DNA of 64,000 nucleotides from Skermanella mucosa (lineage in GTDB: Bacteria > Pseudomonadota > Alphaproteobacteria > Azospirillales > Azospirillaceae). Within the stretch, counting starts at the first letter, position 1, and each line of letters begins with the position of its first letter. Under the pieces are notes generated by a model that searched no databases, was not told the DNA's origin, and was given only the letters and a program-made list of their open reading frames with translations. Positions 10,879-20,250 of this stretch are shown here, piece by piece. The translations under genes were made by a program, and so were the position numbers. The DNA lies in the NCBI RefSeq assembly GCF_016765655.2, contig NZ_CP086106.1, positions 280,001 to 344,000 on the forward strand, written 5' to 3'.

Positions 10879-13548
10879 ATGGCGTCCCGTACCGCCGCAT
10901 CAAGTTCCGCCGCCCCGTCCGGCGGCGTTTCCGGTGGGCGGTCCACCGCTGGCCGCGGTTCCGCCGGCAGGGCCGGCACCGGACGGACCGCCGCCGGGAC
11001 GTCCGGCAGCCGGGCTGGCGGCGGCCGCGCCGGCAAGGCGCCGCTGCTGCCTCCGGCGGCCCGGGACTTCATCCGGCAGCGGGCGGTCGAGGGCGTCGGC
11101 CTGACCCTGACCTCGATCGGGCTGCTGCTCGTCCTGGTGCTGCTGACCTACGACCGGGGCGATCCTTCCTGGAACACCGCCGTCAACCCGGAGGCCAACC
11201 CGAAGATCGGCAACGTGCTCGGTCTGCCCGGCGCCTATGCCGCCGATCTGCTGATGCAGTGGCTGGGCATGGCGTCGTATCTTCTGGGTGCCATCGTCAT
11301 GGCGTGGGGGCTCCGGATCATGAGCCACCGGGGGCTGAGCCGTATCGTGCTGCGGGGCCTGATGACGATCGTCGGCGTGCTGACGGCCTCGATCTTCTTC
11401 GCCCAGGTCCCGGCGTTTCCCGGATGGCAGCTCACCCATGGCCATCTCGGCGGCACCGCCGGGGATGTGCTGCTGACGGCGCTTTCCAGGCTGACCGGCG
11501 GGCTGATCGAGGGATTGGACCGGCCCCTGCTCGCGACGATCTCGGGCGGCGTCTCGGTCGTCTCGGTCATCGTCGCCCTCGGCCTCTCGCTGCGCGACTG
11601 GCGCGACGGCGCCCGCAGCGTGGGCTGGGCCGTCGGCGCCGCCGGGCGCGGCGCCCGGGAGGCCGGCGGCATGGCCGGACAGGCGGCGCGCGACGCCTCC
11701 GGCCTGCTGCGCAACCGCCCGCGCCCGGACGGCTTGTCGGGAGTGGCGGCGCTGTTCGGCTTCGGCCGGCCGCATGAGGAGGACGAGGCGGAGGCCGGCG
11801 CTCCGCCGCCGCGGCCCAGGCCCGCGCGCGGGGTCCGCAAGCCGCCGCGCCTGAACGACGTGGAAGCGGACGATCCGGAAACCGCCGGCGATCCGGGGGA
11901 AGAGGATGCCGAGGCCGCTCCGAAGCCGCCCAGGCCGGTTTCCGTGGTCAAGCCCCCGTCCGGTCCCAAGCCCGCGGCCGGCAAGGCGTCCGGCCAGCGC
12001 GAGCCGATGCTGGAGCTGTTGCCGGAAACCGACTACGAGCTGCCGCCCCTGGATCTGCTCCAGGAGCCCGACCCCTCGGCCAAGCCGAGCACCCTGGACG
12101 ACGACGCCCTGCGGCAGAACGCCGTGATGCTGGAAGGCGTCCTGGGCGATTTCGGCGTCCGCGGCGAGATCCAGAAGGTCCATCCCGGTCCGGTGGTCAC
12201 CCTGTACGAGCTTGAGCCGGCGCCCGGCACCAAGTCGTCCCGGGTCATCGGGCTGGCCGACGACATCGCCCGGTCGATGAGCGCCGTGTCGGTCCGGGTC
12301 GCCGTGGTCCCGGGCCGCAACGTGATCGGCATCGAGCTGCCCAACGCCCGGCGGGAGATGGTGCTGCTGCGCGAGCTGCTGGCGGCGGAAAGCTACGAGC
12401 GGTCCGCCGCCAAGCTGGCCCTGGTGCTCGGCAAGGACATCGGCGGCCAGCCGGTGATCGCCGACCTCGCTCGCTTCCCGCACCTGCTGGTGGCCGGCAC
12501 GACCGGGTCGGGCAAGTCGGTCGCGATCAACACCATGATCCTGTCGCTGCTCTACCGCCTGCCGCCGGACAAGTGCCGCTTCATCATGATCGACCCCAAG
12601 ATGCTGGAGCTGTCGATCTACGAGGGCATCCCGCACCTGCTGACGCCGGTGGTCACCGACCCGAAGAAAGCTGTCGTGGCCCTGAAATGGACCGTGCGCG
12701 AGATGGAGAGCCGCTACCGCTCCATGTCCAAGCTCGGCGTGCGCAACATCGAGGGCTACAACGCCCGGCTTCGCGAGGCCAAGAAGAACAACGAGGTGCT
12801 GACCCGCCGGGTGCAGACCGGGTTCGATCCCGACACCGGCAAGCCGATCTTCGAGGACCAGCCGATCGACCTGACCGAACTGCCCTACATCGTGGTGGTG
12901 GTGGACGAGATGGCCGACCTGATGCTGGTGGCCGGCAAGGACATCGAGGCGGCGATCCAGCGCCTGGCGCAGATGGCGCGCGCCGCCGGCATCCACCTGA
13001 TCATGGCGACCCAGCGGCCCTCGGTCGACGTGATCACCGGCACGATCAAGGCCAACTTCCCGACCCGGATCAGCTTCCAGGTCACCAGCAAGATCGACAG
13101 CCGCACCATCCTGGGCGAGCAGGGCGCCGAGCAGCTGCTCGGTCAGGGCGACATGCTCTACATGGCCGGCGGCGGCCGCATCACCCGAGTCCATGGACCT
13201 TTCGTGCGCGACGACGAGGTCGAGCATGTGGTCAGCTTCCTGCGAAGCCAGGGCGAGCCCAACTACATGGAATCGATCACCGAGGACGAGGAGGAACTCT
13301 CCGGCGGCGGCTTCGACGACGACGCGGGCGGGCGGCCCGGATCGGGCGACGAGCTCTACGACAAGGCGGTGGCGCTGGTGCTGCGCGAGCGCAAATGCTC
13401 CACCAGCTTCGTCCAGCGCCATCTTCAGATCGGCTACAACAAGGCGGCCCGGCTGGTCGAGCGCATGGAGCAGGAGGGCGTCGTCAGCCAGGCCAACCAT
13501 GTCGGCAAGCGCGAGGTGCTCGGTCGCTCCGACGAGGCGGAGGAATAG
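10879..13548 (+). CDS. ftsK: DNA translocase FtsK
   Basis: An 889-residue septal DNA pump that aligns dif sites for XerCD and clears chromosomes from the closing septum. An Ala/Gly/Ser-rich cytoplasmic lead is followed by four membrane segments (about 65-235), a Pro/Glu-rich linker (about 290-410) and the RecA-like motor. Walker A is GTTGSGKS with Lys546, Walker B is [12 protein letters not shown], and [12 protein letters not shown] is the conserved FtsK block. The C-terminal gamma winged helix (about 825-885, [20 protein letters not shown]) recognises KOPS. The ATG at 10879 is chosen; an upstream in-frame ATG at 10777 would overlap the aminotransferase gene. Confidence 0.95.
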   Translation: MASRTAASSSAAPSGGVSGGRSTAGRGSAGRAGTGRTAAGTSGSRAGGGRAGKAPLLPPAARDFIRQRAVEGVGLTLTSIGLLLVLVLLTYDRGDPSWNTAVNPEANPKIGNVLGLPGAYAADLLMQWLGMASYLLGAIVMAWGLRIMSHRGLSRIVLRGLMTIVGVLTASIFFAQVPAFPGWQLTHGHLGGTAGDVLLTALSRLTGGLIEGLDRPLLATISGGVSVVSVIVALGLSLRDWRDGARSVGWAVGAAGRGAREAGGMAGQAARDASGLLRNRPRPDGLSGVAALFGFGRPHEEDEAEAGAPPPRPRPARGVRKPPRLNDVEADDPETAGDPGEEDAEAAPKPPRPVSVVKPPSGPKPAAGKASGQREPMLELLPETDYELPPLDLLQEPDPSAKPSTLDDDALRQNAVMLEGVLGDFGVRGEIQKVHPGPVVTLYELEPAPGTKSSRVIGLADDIARSMSAVSVRVAVVPGRNVIGIELPNARREMVLLRELLAAESYERSAAKLALVLGKDIGGQPVIADLARFPHLLVAGTTGSGKSVAINTMILSLLYRLPPDKCRFIMIDPKMLELSIYEGIPHLLTPVVTDPKKAVVALKWTVREMESRYRSMSKLGVRNIEGYNARLREAKKNNEVLTRRVQTGFDPDTGKPIFEDQPIDLTELPYIVVVVDEMADLMLVAGKDIEAAIQRLAQMARAAGIHLIMATQRPSVDVITGTIKANFPTRISFQVTSKIDSRTILGEQGAEQLLGQGDMLYMAGGGRITRVHGPFVRDDEVEHVVSFLRSQGEPNYMESITEDEEELSGGGFDDDAGGRPGSGDELYDKAVALVLRERKCSTSFVQRHLQIGYNKAARLVERMEQEGVVSQANHVGKREVLGRSDEAEE

Positions 13549-13608
13549 GGCGGGCAACGCGGGCGATTGCGAAAAAGCCCCTATGCCGCCCTTTTTCGGC
13601 CCCGGCGG

Positions 13609-14268
13609 ATGAGCATATCTTGGAGCATGAAAGCCTTGCTACGCCCCCTCGTGATTGCCGCCGGCCTCGCCCTCGCGCCGCTGGCAGCCCCCTCGATCCT
13701 CCATGCCGCGCCGGCGGCCAGCCTCACCCAGGCGCAGAAGGAAGACATCGCCCGGATCGAGCAGTATCTCGACGGCGTCAGGACGTTGAAGTCCGACTTC
13801 GTCCAGGCCGGCGGCGACGGTTCGCTGGTCAGGGGCACACTCTGGCTGTCGCGGCCCAACAAGATGCGTCTGGAGTACGAACCGCCGATCCGGGACTTCA
13901 TCGTGGCCGACGGGTGGTTCGTCTTCTATTGGGACGATGAACTGAAGCAGCAGAGCAGCGCCCCGATCGGCTCCACCATGGCCGACATCATCCTGCGCGA
14001 CAAGCTGCGCCTGAGCGGCGACATCACGGTCACCGATTTCGTGCGGGAGGCCAACGTCATCGAGGTCTCCGTGGTGCAGACCAGCGAGCCGGGGGCCGGC
14101 ACGCTGACGCTGGTGTTCGAGGACGCGCCGCTGCGGCTGCGCAAATGGCGCATCGTCGATCCCCAGGGCCTGACTACCGAGGTGGCCCTGCTCAACCCCC
14201 AGGTCGGCGTCCAGCTCGACAGCGACCTGTTCATCTTCCGCGAACCGCCCTCGACCCGGCGGGATTGA
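13609..14268 (+). CDS. lolA: LolA-like outer-membrane lipoprotein carrier
   Basis: A 219-residue exported protein of the LolA family, which ferries lipoproteins across the periplasm from LolCDE to the outer membrane. A signal peptide (hydrophobic core LVIAAGLALAPLAAP, cleavage near HAAPA) precedes the beta-half-barrel; family-like stretches include LKSDFVQ, GTLWLSRPNKMRLEYEPP and DGWFVFYWDDEL. It follows ftsK, as in many proteobacteria where lolA and ftsK are neighbours. The start is ambiguous: ATG 13609 is used, ATG 13627 fits the signal peptide equally well, and neither has a well-spaced ribosome site. Confidence 0.88.
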   Translation: MSISWSMKALLRPLVIAAGLALAPLAAPSILHAAPAASLTQAQKEDIARIEQYLDGVRTLKSDFVQAGGDGSLVRGTLWLSRPNKMRLEYEPPIRDFIVADGWFVFYWDDELKQQSSAPIGSTMADIILRDKLRLSGDITVTDFVREANVIEVSVVQTSEPGAGTLTLVFEDAPLRLRKWRIVDPQGLTTEVALLNPQVGVQLDSDLFIFREPPSTRRD

Positions 14269-14318
14269 CGCCCGTCCGGGCCGCGGGATCCATGTTTGCT
14301 TGACGCCGTCCGAATAAC

Positions 14319-14350
14319 TGGACGCCCGGTATTCCGCCGCCGGGCGTCCA
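14319..14350. repeat. Inverted repeat downstream of lolA
   Basis: An 11-bp perfect inverted repeat (14319-14329 with 14340-14350) with a 10-nt loop lies 50 bases after the lolA stop. It has no T tract. It may act as a transcript end or RNA-stabilising hairpin. Confidence 0.45.
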
Positions 14351-14497
14351 CCGCAGGGGAGCTGCGGAAAACCTCATCGTTCTCATCCGAAACGGCTAAT
14401 CCTTTGGTGGCATGACCGTTGCAGTGAAGCTTCTGCCAGCGGGGAGCGAACCGGCACATGGCCGGCCCCGAAAACGTCGGATAACAGGAGAATCTTC

Positions 14498-14776
14498 ATG
14501 GCGATGAGCGGAATTCCGGGCGGCGCGTCGGTCGGCGTCGAGCAGAGCGGCAAGGGCGGCGGCGAGGCCGTCGGCCATTCGGGAAGCGCGTCGGGCGCCT
14601 TCGGCGGGGCCGGAAGCGGCGGCGGCGGCATGGCCGTGGGTGGCATGGTCGGCGGTTTCGCGACCGGCGGCATGGGATCGGGCGGCGACGCGACCTCCGA
14701 CTCCTCGTCTTACGGTGCGCTGGGCGGCGACGTCAGCGACAATACGTCGATCCAGAACCTGACGATCAATTCCTGA
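14498..14776 (+). CDS. Glycine-rich small protein of unknown function
   Basis: A 92-residue protein, about a third glycine, with Ser and Ala making up much of the rest. Glycine runs occur from residue 25 to 60, and a more ordinary polar tail ends SIQNLTINS. A good ribosome site (AGGAG nine bases before the ATG) supports translation. There is no signal peptide or membrane segment. It is convergent with a hybrid histidine kinase gene. No family is recognised. A secreted or structural Gly-rich peptide, or a bacteriocin-like precursor, would fit the composition, but no modification or export genes are adjacent. Confidence 0.55.
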   Translation: MAMSGIPGGASVGVEQSGKGGGEAVGHSGSASGAFGGAGSGGGGMAVGGMVGGFATGGMGSGGDATSDSSSYGALGGDVSDNTSIQNLTINS

Positions 14777-14855
14777 TCGACCGTCTCCCGATGGAAAGCC
14801 GGGACTGCAGGAGGCCGACGTGCTCTCCTCGCGGTTCCGGCTTCCCCATCGGACC

Positions 14856-16736
14856 TCAGTCGACTCCGTCGCGCAGCCTGTCCCGGCCCAGCAGGCTCGC
14901 AACCGCGGCACGCAGCGCAAGCGCCGAGACCGGCTTGTGCAGGAGCGGATAGCCGCTCAGCCGGGCTTCCTTCAGGCAGCGCGGGTCGGTATCGCCGGTG
15001 ATGATCAATCCGGGAAGGTCCGCGCCAAGCATCTTGGCGATCTGCCGGATCGCGACGATGCCGCTCGCCGGGCCGGACAGGCGGAAGTCGGCGATCACCA
15101 GGTCGGGCGGATCGGCCTGGGCCGTTACGCCCTCTACGGCTTCGTCATAGCCGGACGCCGCCGTGACATCGCAGCCCCATTGGTCGAGAAGAAGCTCGAG
15201 CGCCTGCAGCACGATGACGTCGTCCTCGATCACCAGCACGCGGGGGCGGCCGGCATCGTTCGGCCGCGCCGGAGCATGGGCCGGTTCGGCCCGGATCTCG
15301 GCTTCGCCTTCCATCGGCACCGTGATCGCGAAGACGGATCCCTTGCCCTCCCGCGACCGCACGCTCAAGGAATGGTCCAGCAGGCGCGACAGGCGGTCCA
15401 CGATGGAAAGGCCAAGGCCGAACCCGGCCGACTCCGACGTGCTCGGCGTATTGCCGCGATAGAATTCCTCGAAGATGATGTCGAGCTGGTCCGCCGGGAT
15501 GCCTGGCCCCGTGTCCCAGACCTCGATCCGCAGCCGCCCGCCCTGGCGGCGGCAACCCAGCAGGATGCGGCCGGACGAGGTGTAACGCACGGCATTGGAC
15601 AGAAGGTTGCGAAGGATTCGTTCCAGCAGGTCGCGGTCGCTGCGGATCACGGCGGAGCAGGGGGCGACATGCAGGGTCAGCCCCTTCTGGCGGGCCGGCC
15701 CGGCGAATTCCAGCGCCATGCGGGTCAGCAGCCCGTTGACCGAATGGCCGACCGGTTCGACCCGCAGGGTCCCGGCATCGATCCGGGCGATGTCGAGGTG
15801 GGCGTCCACCAGGTTCTTGATGGTCGCCAGCGCGGTGTTCATGGCGCGCAGGATGTCGCGGCTGGTCGGATCCTTCAGCCGGTTCTCCAGGGCGCCGACG
15901 AACAGCGAGAGGGCGGCGAGAGGCTGCCGAAGATCGTGGTTGGCCACGGCGAAGAAGCGGCTGCGGGCCCGGTTGGACCGCTCGGCTTCGATCCGCGCCT
16001 CCAGAAGGTTCTCCTCCAATCGGCAATGGTCGGTGATGTCCTGGACTGCGGCCATGCATAGCGTGCGCCTGCCGAGCGTGAACCCTTCCGACGTGACCAG
16101 CACGTCGATCACCGTGCCGTCGGCCAGCAGGTGGCGCCACTGGCCCGACTCGCCGGGGGCGGACAGGTCGGCCAGGGCTTCCAGCAGCCGGGGCGTGTCC
16201 TCCGGCGGGCGTATATCGGAAATCCGCATGCCCAGGAAATGCTCGCGCGGATAGCCGTAGCAAGATACGGCGGCATCGTTGACCGCGACGAAGGCAAGCG
16301 TTTCGCGGTCGAAGATCCAGAGCGGCAGCGGATTGCGGGTAAATGCGAACGAGCTCGTCACCTGGGCGAGCAGGCCGTGGACCGGCTCCGGAGCCGCGGA
16401 ACCGCCGGACGGCGACGGGGCCTGACCGGCGGCGGGCCGCAACGGATCGCACAGGCAGACCAGCCCTCCGTCTGCCATGGAGTAATGCCTGAAAGCGACT
16501 CCGCACGACTTGCGGGCCTCGCTTTCCAGATGGCCGAACGGCATCTCAAGGGCGAGCAGCGCACCGGCATTGGCCAGCAACGCTGCTGCGGACATGTTCC
16601 ATGACGATATCAGGCCGCGTCCGTCCACGGCCACGATCCCGGGTTCGCCCGTCGGATCGACGTACGGAGCACAGTCGTGGTCGGGCCAGCGGTCGGAGGT
16701 GTCGCAAGCGTTTCGGTTCTGGTCTGACATGTTCAA
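14856..16736 (-). CDS. Hybrid sensor histidine kinase with PAS and receiver domains
   Basis: A 626-residue soluble hybrid kinase. Order: a short PAS-like segment (about 28-100), a PAS domain with PAC (about 130-238), a coiled coil, HisKA with phospho-acceptor His267 in ANHDLRQPL, HATPase_c with the N box (RNLLSNAVRY), G1 (DTGPGIP) and G2 (GFGLGLSIV), then a receiver domain (about 498-615) with Asp550 and Lys in LLHKPV. No transmembrane segments are seen, so it senses a cytoplasmic cue. No partner response regulator or output gene is adjacent. The FAVANHDLRQPL form of the H box is shared with other PAS-hybrid orphan kinases. Confidence 0.9.
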   Translation of the reverse strand: MNMSDQNRNACDTSDRWPDHDCAPYVDPTGEPGIVAVDGRGLISSWNMSAAALLANAGALLALEMPFGHLESEARKSCGVAFRHYSMADGGLVCLCDPLRPAAGQAPSPSGGSAAPEPVHGLLAQVTSSFAFTRNPLPLWIFDRETLAFVAVNDAAVSCYGYPREHFLGMRISDIRPPEDTPRLLEALADLSAPGESGQWRHLLADGTVIDVLVTSEGFTLGRRTLCMAAVQDITDHCRLEENLLEARIEAERSNRARSRFFAVANHDLRQPLAALSLFVGALENRLKDPTSRDILRAMNTALATIKNLVDAHLDIARIDAGTLRVEPVGHSVNGLLTRMALEFAGPARQKGLTLHVAPCSAVIRSDRDLLERILRNLLSNAVRYTSSGRILLGCRRQGGRLRIEVWDTGPGIPADQLDIIFEEFYRGNTPSTSESAGFGLGLSIVDRLSRLLDHSLSVRSREGKGSVFAITVPMEGEAEIRAEPAHAPARPNDAGRPRVLVIEDDVIVLQALELLLDQWGCDVTAASGYDEAVEGVTAQADPPDLVIADFRLSGPASGIVAIRQIAKMLGADLPGLIITGDTDPRCLKEARLSGYPLLHKPVSALALRAAVASLLGRDRLRDGVD

Positions 16737-17180
16737 CCTGTTGAAGACAGGAAGAGCCTATTCATTTCCTGCCGGAACGCAAAGCGGCGTAAACAGGAAT
16801 TCACGGCATTTTCGCGGTACGCGGCCGCGTCGAGCAAAAGACCGGCATTAGCCATAACGGATTTTGAATACCGGAATCGTCGTTATGATGCATAAGGTGA
16901 CGACATTCACCAGTATTACCGGAAAATTGTCGAGCATGAAGCCATGGATGCGCCATGGGACAATGCCGCCGCAAAAGCATACGAACAGTGTCGTCACGAG
17001 ACCCCTAGCAGCTTTGCTGCGTCAAGTTTTCATCGTCACGATAGGAAGCGCATCCGTGGTGGGCCGACCGGCGATCATGCCGGCAGGAACGCTTGATCGG
17101 GGCACCGGAAGCAGTGGCGAATTGACGCTTGGCCGGACGGTTCCAACTGTTCATGATACGTACTTTGCAGGTGCGCCGGG
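16737..17180. other. Intergenic region upstream of the hybrid kinase and mmcB
   Basis: About 440 bases between divergent genes, more AT-rich than the flanks. I find no RNA gene, no intact SOS box and no frame with coding character. It presumably holds both promoters. Confidence 0.4.
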
Positions 17181-17681
17181 ATGGACGGATCGATGGCTGA
17201 GGCAACGGTTTTCGAGGAAGACGGAATGGTTTCGGGGCGGGCCGGCATCGCCGGCCTGTTGTCGCGGGGCGTGCGGCGGGCCCTGGCCGAGCGTGGTTTC
17301 TCCAGCTTGACCGAGTTTCGCCTGGCGTCGGGCCGACGAGCCGACGTCATGGCGGTCAACGAGGCCGGCGACGTGATCATCGTGGAGATCAAGAGTTCGA
17401 TCGCGGATTTCCGGGCCGACCAGAAATGGCCCGAATACCAGGCCTTCTGCGACAGCTTCTACTTCGCGGTCGGAGCCGATTTTCCGGCCGACCTGATACC
17501 GCCGGAATGCGGGCTGATGGTCGCCGACGGATTCGGCGCCGTGATTCTCCGCGATGCTCCTCTGGTCAAACTCAATGCCGCGCGCCGTCGCGCCGTCGTC
17601 CTGCGCGTTGCGCTGGCCGCCAGCGGCCGTCTCCACCGACTGGAGGATCCCATGCTGGCCATGGCGGTGACAGCGGGCTGA
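17181..17681 (+). CDS. mmcB: MmcB-family DNA repair nuclease-like protein
   Basis: A 166-residue protein of the MmcB family, known from Caulobacter as a DNA-damage repair factor in mitomycin C resistance. The PD-(D/E)XK nuclease-like core is visible: GRRADVMAV, then VIIVEIKSS with the E-x-K pair, and DQKWPEYQAFCDSFYFAV downstream. A short N-terminal extension precedes the conserved part, and ATG 17193 or 17226 are alternative starts. A GTTC-N5-GTTC motif at 17140-17152 resembles the alphaproteobacterial SOS box but has the wrong spacing. The last codons and stop lie in a 24-bp tandem repeat. Confidence 0.85.
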   Translation: MDGSMAEATVFEEDGMVSGRAGIAGLLSRGVRRALAERGFSSLTEFRLASGRRADVMAVNEAGDVIIVEIKSSIADFRADQKWPEYQAFCDSFYFAVGADFPADLIPPECGLMVADGFGAVILRDAPLVKLNAARRRAVVLRVALAASGRLHRLEDPMLAMAVTAG

Positions 17682-17735
17682 TCACCTGCGGTGACAGCGG
17701 GCTGATCACCTTTGGTGACAGCGGGCTTGATCGTC
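17666..17735 (+). repeat. 24-bp tandem repeat over the mmcB stop codon
   Basis: Two near-identical 24-bp units (17666-17689 and 17690-17713) and a partial third (17714-17735) begin ggtgacagcgggctgatcac. The first copy contains the last codons and TGA of mmcB. The later copies are downstream of the stop and look like local duplications of the gene end. Confidence 0.85.
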
Positions 17736-17824
17736 CGCGCCAACTTCAAGCCTGGAGCCGTCCCGGGGGGCTCGCTATGGTGCGCGCCCGGTTCCCTATC
17801 CCCGACCTCCAGGCACAGGTTGCA

Positions 17825-18757
17825 ATGGCCGACGACATCCTGATCATCAAGCTCGGCGCGCTGGGCGACCTTTTCCAGGCCGAGGGCGCGCTGCACGACA
17901 TCCGCCTCCACCATCCGGATGCGCGCATAACGCTGCTGACCGGGCCGGCCTACAGGGCGCTGATGGAACGATGCCCCTGGGTCGACCGGGTGGAACTGGA
18001 CCCGCGTGCCCCGCGCTGGCGACTCGACCGCATGCTTGACCTGCGCCGGCGCCTAAGGTCGGTGCCGTTCGGCATGGTCTACGACCTGCAGAACGTTTCC
18101 CGGACCGCCTTCTATCGCCGCTGGTTCTTGCCGAGCACCCCCTGGTCGGGAACGGCGCCGGGCTGCAGCCATCCGCACCGGGCGGTCAATCCCAAACGCA
18201 TTCCCAGCCTGCAGCGGCTGGCCGGACAGCTGGCCGATGCCGGCGTTCCGGTTCGCCATACCCTCGCCCCGGATCTGGGCTGGGTCGCCGACGACGTATC
18301 GGGCATCCTCGCGGATGCCGGTGTCCGGGAATCTTACGTGGTCCTGCTCCCCGGCTCCTCGGCGCGGCTGCCCCACAAGCGCTGGCCCGGTTATGCCGTG
18401 CTCGCGGAACGCCTGATCTCCGGCGGCAAGACCGTGGTGACGGTTCCCGGCCCCGATGAACTGGATCTCTGCCGGTCGATACCGGGCGTCACGCTGACCG
18501 GCGGGAAGTGGCTGAACTATTTCCAACTCGCGGGCGTCCTGGCCGGTGCCCGGCTGGTCATCGGCAACGACAGCGGACCGACCCATCTGGCAGCCCACCT
18601 CGGCCGTCCGACCGTCGCATTGTTCGGCAGCCATATGGCGGCCCGCCTGACAGGGATCGACCGGCCTTGGGTGACGTGCGTCGAAGTTCCGGATCTCACG
18701 GCACTGCCCGTCCGGCAGGTCGAAGATGTCGTGAACGGCTTCCTTGAACAGCGCTGA
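17825..18757 (+). CDS. Glycosyltransferase family 9 (heptosyltransferase-like)
   Basis: A 310-residue GT-B enzyme of the family that includes WaaC/WaaF/WaaQ, which add heptose to lipopolysaccharide core from ADP-heptose. The opening DILIIKLGALGDLFQAEGAL carries the catalytic-region Asp. The C-terminal nucleotide-sugar site shows PGSSARLPHKRWP and GNDSGPTHLAAHLGRPTVAL, both diagnostic. The enzyme acts at the cytoplasmic face of the inner membrane. ATG 17825 starts at the first family residue, but an in-frame ATG at 17777 has a better G-rich ribosome site. The sugar donor is not certain. Confidence 0.86.
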   Translation: MADDILIIKLGALGDLFQAEGALHDIRLHHPDARITLLTGPAYRALMERCPWVDRVELDPRAPRWRLDRMLDLRRRLRSVPFGMVYDLQNVSRTAFYRRWFLPSTPWSGTAPGCSHPHRAVNPKRIPSLQRLAGQLADAGVPVRHTLAPDLGWVADDVSGILADAGVRESYVVLLPGSSARLPHKRWPGYAVLAERLISGGKTVVTVPGPDELDLCRSIPGVTLTGGKWLNYFQLAGVLAGARLVIGNDSGPTHLAAHLGRPTVALFGSHMAARLTGIDRPWVTCVEVPDLTALPVRQVEDVVNGFLEQR

Positions 18758-18963
18758 CGGCGTCCTGCCATCCGGCCCCCCGGGTTTCGGCGGTCGCATG
18801 CAAGAAAACAGACAGTTTTAATCCATTGCGTGGTATTGTCTTAAAACGAATGGATTAATACATTGGTTTCCAGTGTGGGCTTTTCGAGCAAGCCACCAGG
18901 GAGGACCGGTTTGGTGAAGGCGTGCCTGTTCGGTTTCAACGTTGCGGCGACGCGGTTCCTGCC

Positions 18964-20250
18964 ATGATGAATCCTGCCAAGACGGAACGTCCTGCCCGCG
19001 ACTGGAGCCGGGTCAAGCCCGGGGAGAAACCTGCTGCCGTTCCGGCGAAGCCCCCTCACGACGATGCCAAGCTCCTGGCCTTGCTGCACTCGGCCAAGCG
19101 CGAGCTGCAGGGGCTGCGCCTCGTCCATCTTCACCTGTCGCTGCTGAAGGACAAGAACCTGGGCGATATCGCGGCGATCCGCCGGGCCGTGCAGGAAATC
19201 TCGGAAAACTCGGCCTTCCTCCAGCTTTTCAACCTGTCGAACGAAGACATCATCTTCCTCTACAAGGGGATCAAGTTCTCGACCATCACCGACATTTGCC
19301 AGAAGATCGAGCGGCTGATGCTGTCGCGGACGCAAATGATGGGGCTGAACCCCTACCGCGAGGACAGCCTCTATTCGATCATGGAACTGTCGCTCAACTT
19401 CGTGAACGTGATCCGCTTCATCGAAGGGCTGGATGTCACCGGAGGTCTGGACGGCGCGAAGGCCAGGACAAAACCGTCCGTCACTCTGGAAGAACTGGCT
19501 CGGATCGAGCGCCAGATGGCGATCTTCGACCTGTCGCCCTTCATGCTCAACCAACCGGTGATGGATATCCGGCCGGAGGCCAGTAACCATCGCGAATATT
19601 TCGAGCTCTACATCGCGGTCAAAAGCGTGGAAGACCGGCTAAGCCCGGAATTCGACATCACGGCGAACCGATGGCTGTTCAACTACTTCACCTCCAACCT
19701 CGACCAGTCCATTCTGAAGACGCTGAATTACGGCATCGATTTCATCCGTGGGCACAAGATCGGCCTCAACATCAACCTCACGACCGTCCTGTCGGCGGCG
19801 TTCGTGAAGTTCGATGAGCGGCTCACGGCGGAACTGCGTGGCAACGTGGTGCTGGAGATCAATAAGGTCGATCTGATCGAGAACGAGAGCCTTTACCGGG
19901 AAGTGGTCGATTTCGCCCGGAACCGCGGCTACTCGATCTGCATCGACGGACTGACGCCATTCTGGGTCACCCACATGGACCTGGAATACATGGCCTGCGA
20001 CTATGCCAAGGTGTTCTGGTCACAGGACATGCTGGAGATGGACCGCAACGAGTACGACAATCTCGAGGAACGGATCAACAACCAGGACAATTGCCGCTTC
20101 ATCCTGGCCCGTTGCGGCACGGTTTCCGGCCTGCTGTTCGCCCACAGGATCGGCATCCATCTGGTCCAGGGACGGATCGTCGACAACATCATCCGCAAGG
20201 GTGTCAGCGTATCCGACGCGATCAGTACCGCACGGGTAATGGACGATTGA
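18964..20250 (+). CDS. Degenerate GGDEF-EAL-like protein
   Basis: A 428-residue cytoplasmic protein that seems to retain the outline of a GGDEF-EAL tandem without its active sites. Residues about 35-120 follow the GGDEF secondary-structure order (LRLVHLHLSLL, LFNLSNEDIIFLYKG, ICQKIERL) but have no GGDEF loop. Residues about 210-412 match EAL landmarks: LNINLTTVLS for the NLS block, LEINKVDLIEN for LEITE, SICIDGL in place of the DDFG loop, and RIGIHLVQGRIV for the QG end. The EAL triad, paired Asp and EGVE Glu are missing. It is probably a non-enzymatic receptor or scaffold. The ATG is uncertain. The assignment is from pattern only. Confidence 0.6.
   Translation: MMNPAKTERPARDWSRVKPGEKPAAVPAKPPHDDAKLLALLHSAKRELQGLRLVHLHLSLLKDKNLGDIAAIRRAVQEISENSAFLQLFNLSNEDIIFLYKGIKFSTITDICQKIERLMLSRTQMMGLNPYREDSLYSIMELSLNFVNVIRFIEGLDVTGGLDGAKARTKPSVTLEELARIERQMAIFDLSPFMLNQPVMDIRPEASNHREYFELYIAVKSVEDRLSPEFDITANRWLFNYFTSNLDQSILKTLNYGIDFIRGHKIGLNINLTTVLSAAFVKFDERLTAELRGNVVLEINKVDLIENESLYREVVDFARNRGYSICIDGLTPFWVTHMDLEYMACDYAKVFWSQDMLEMDRNEYDNLEERINNQDNCRFILARCGTVSGLLFAHRIGIHLVQGRIVDNIIRKGVSVSDAISTARVMDD

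Noticed and set aside
17140..17152. SOS (LexA) box upstream of mmcB
   Set aside because: The two GTTC half-sites are separated by 5 bases, while the alphaproteobacterial box needs 7. No other match lies upstream.
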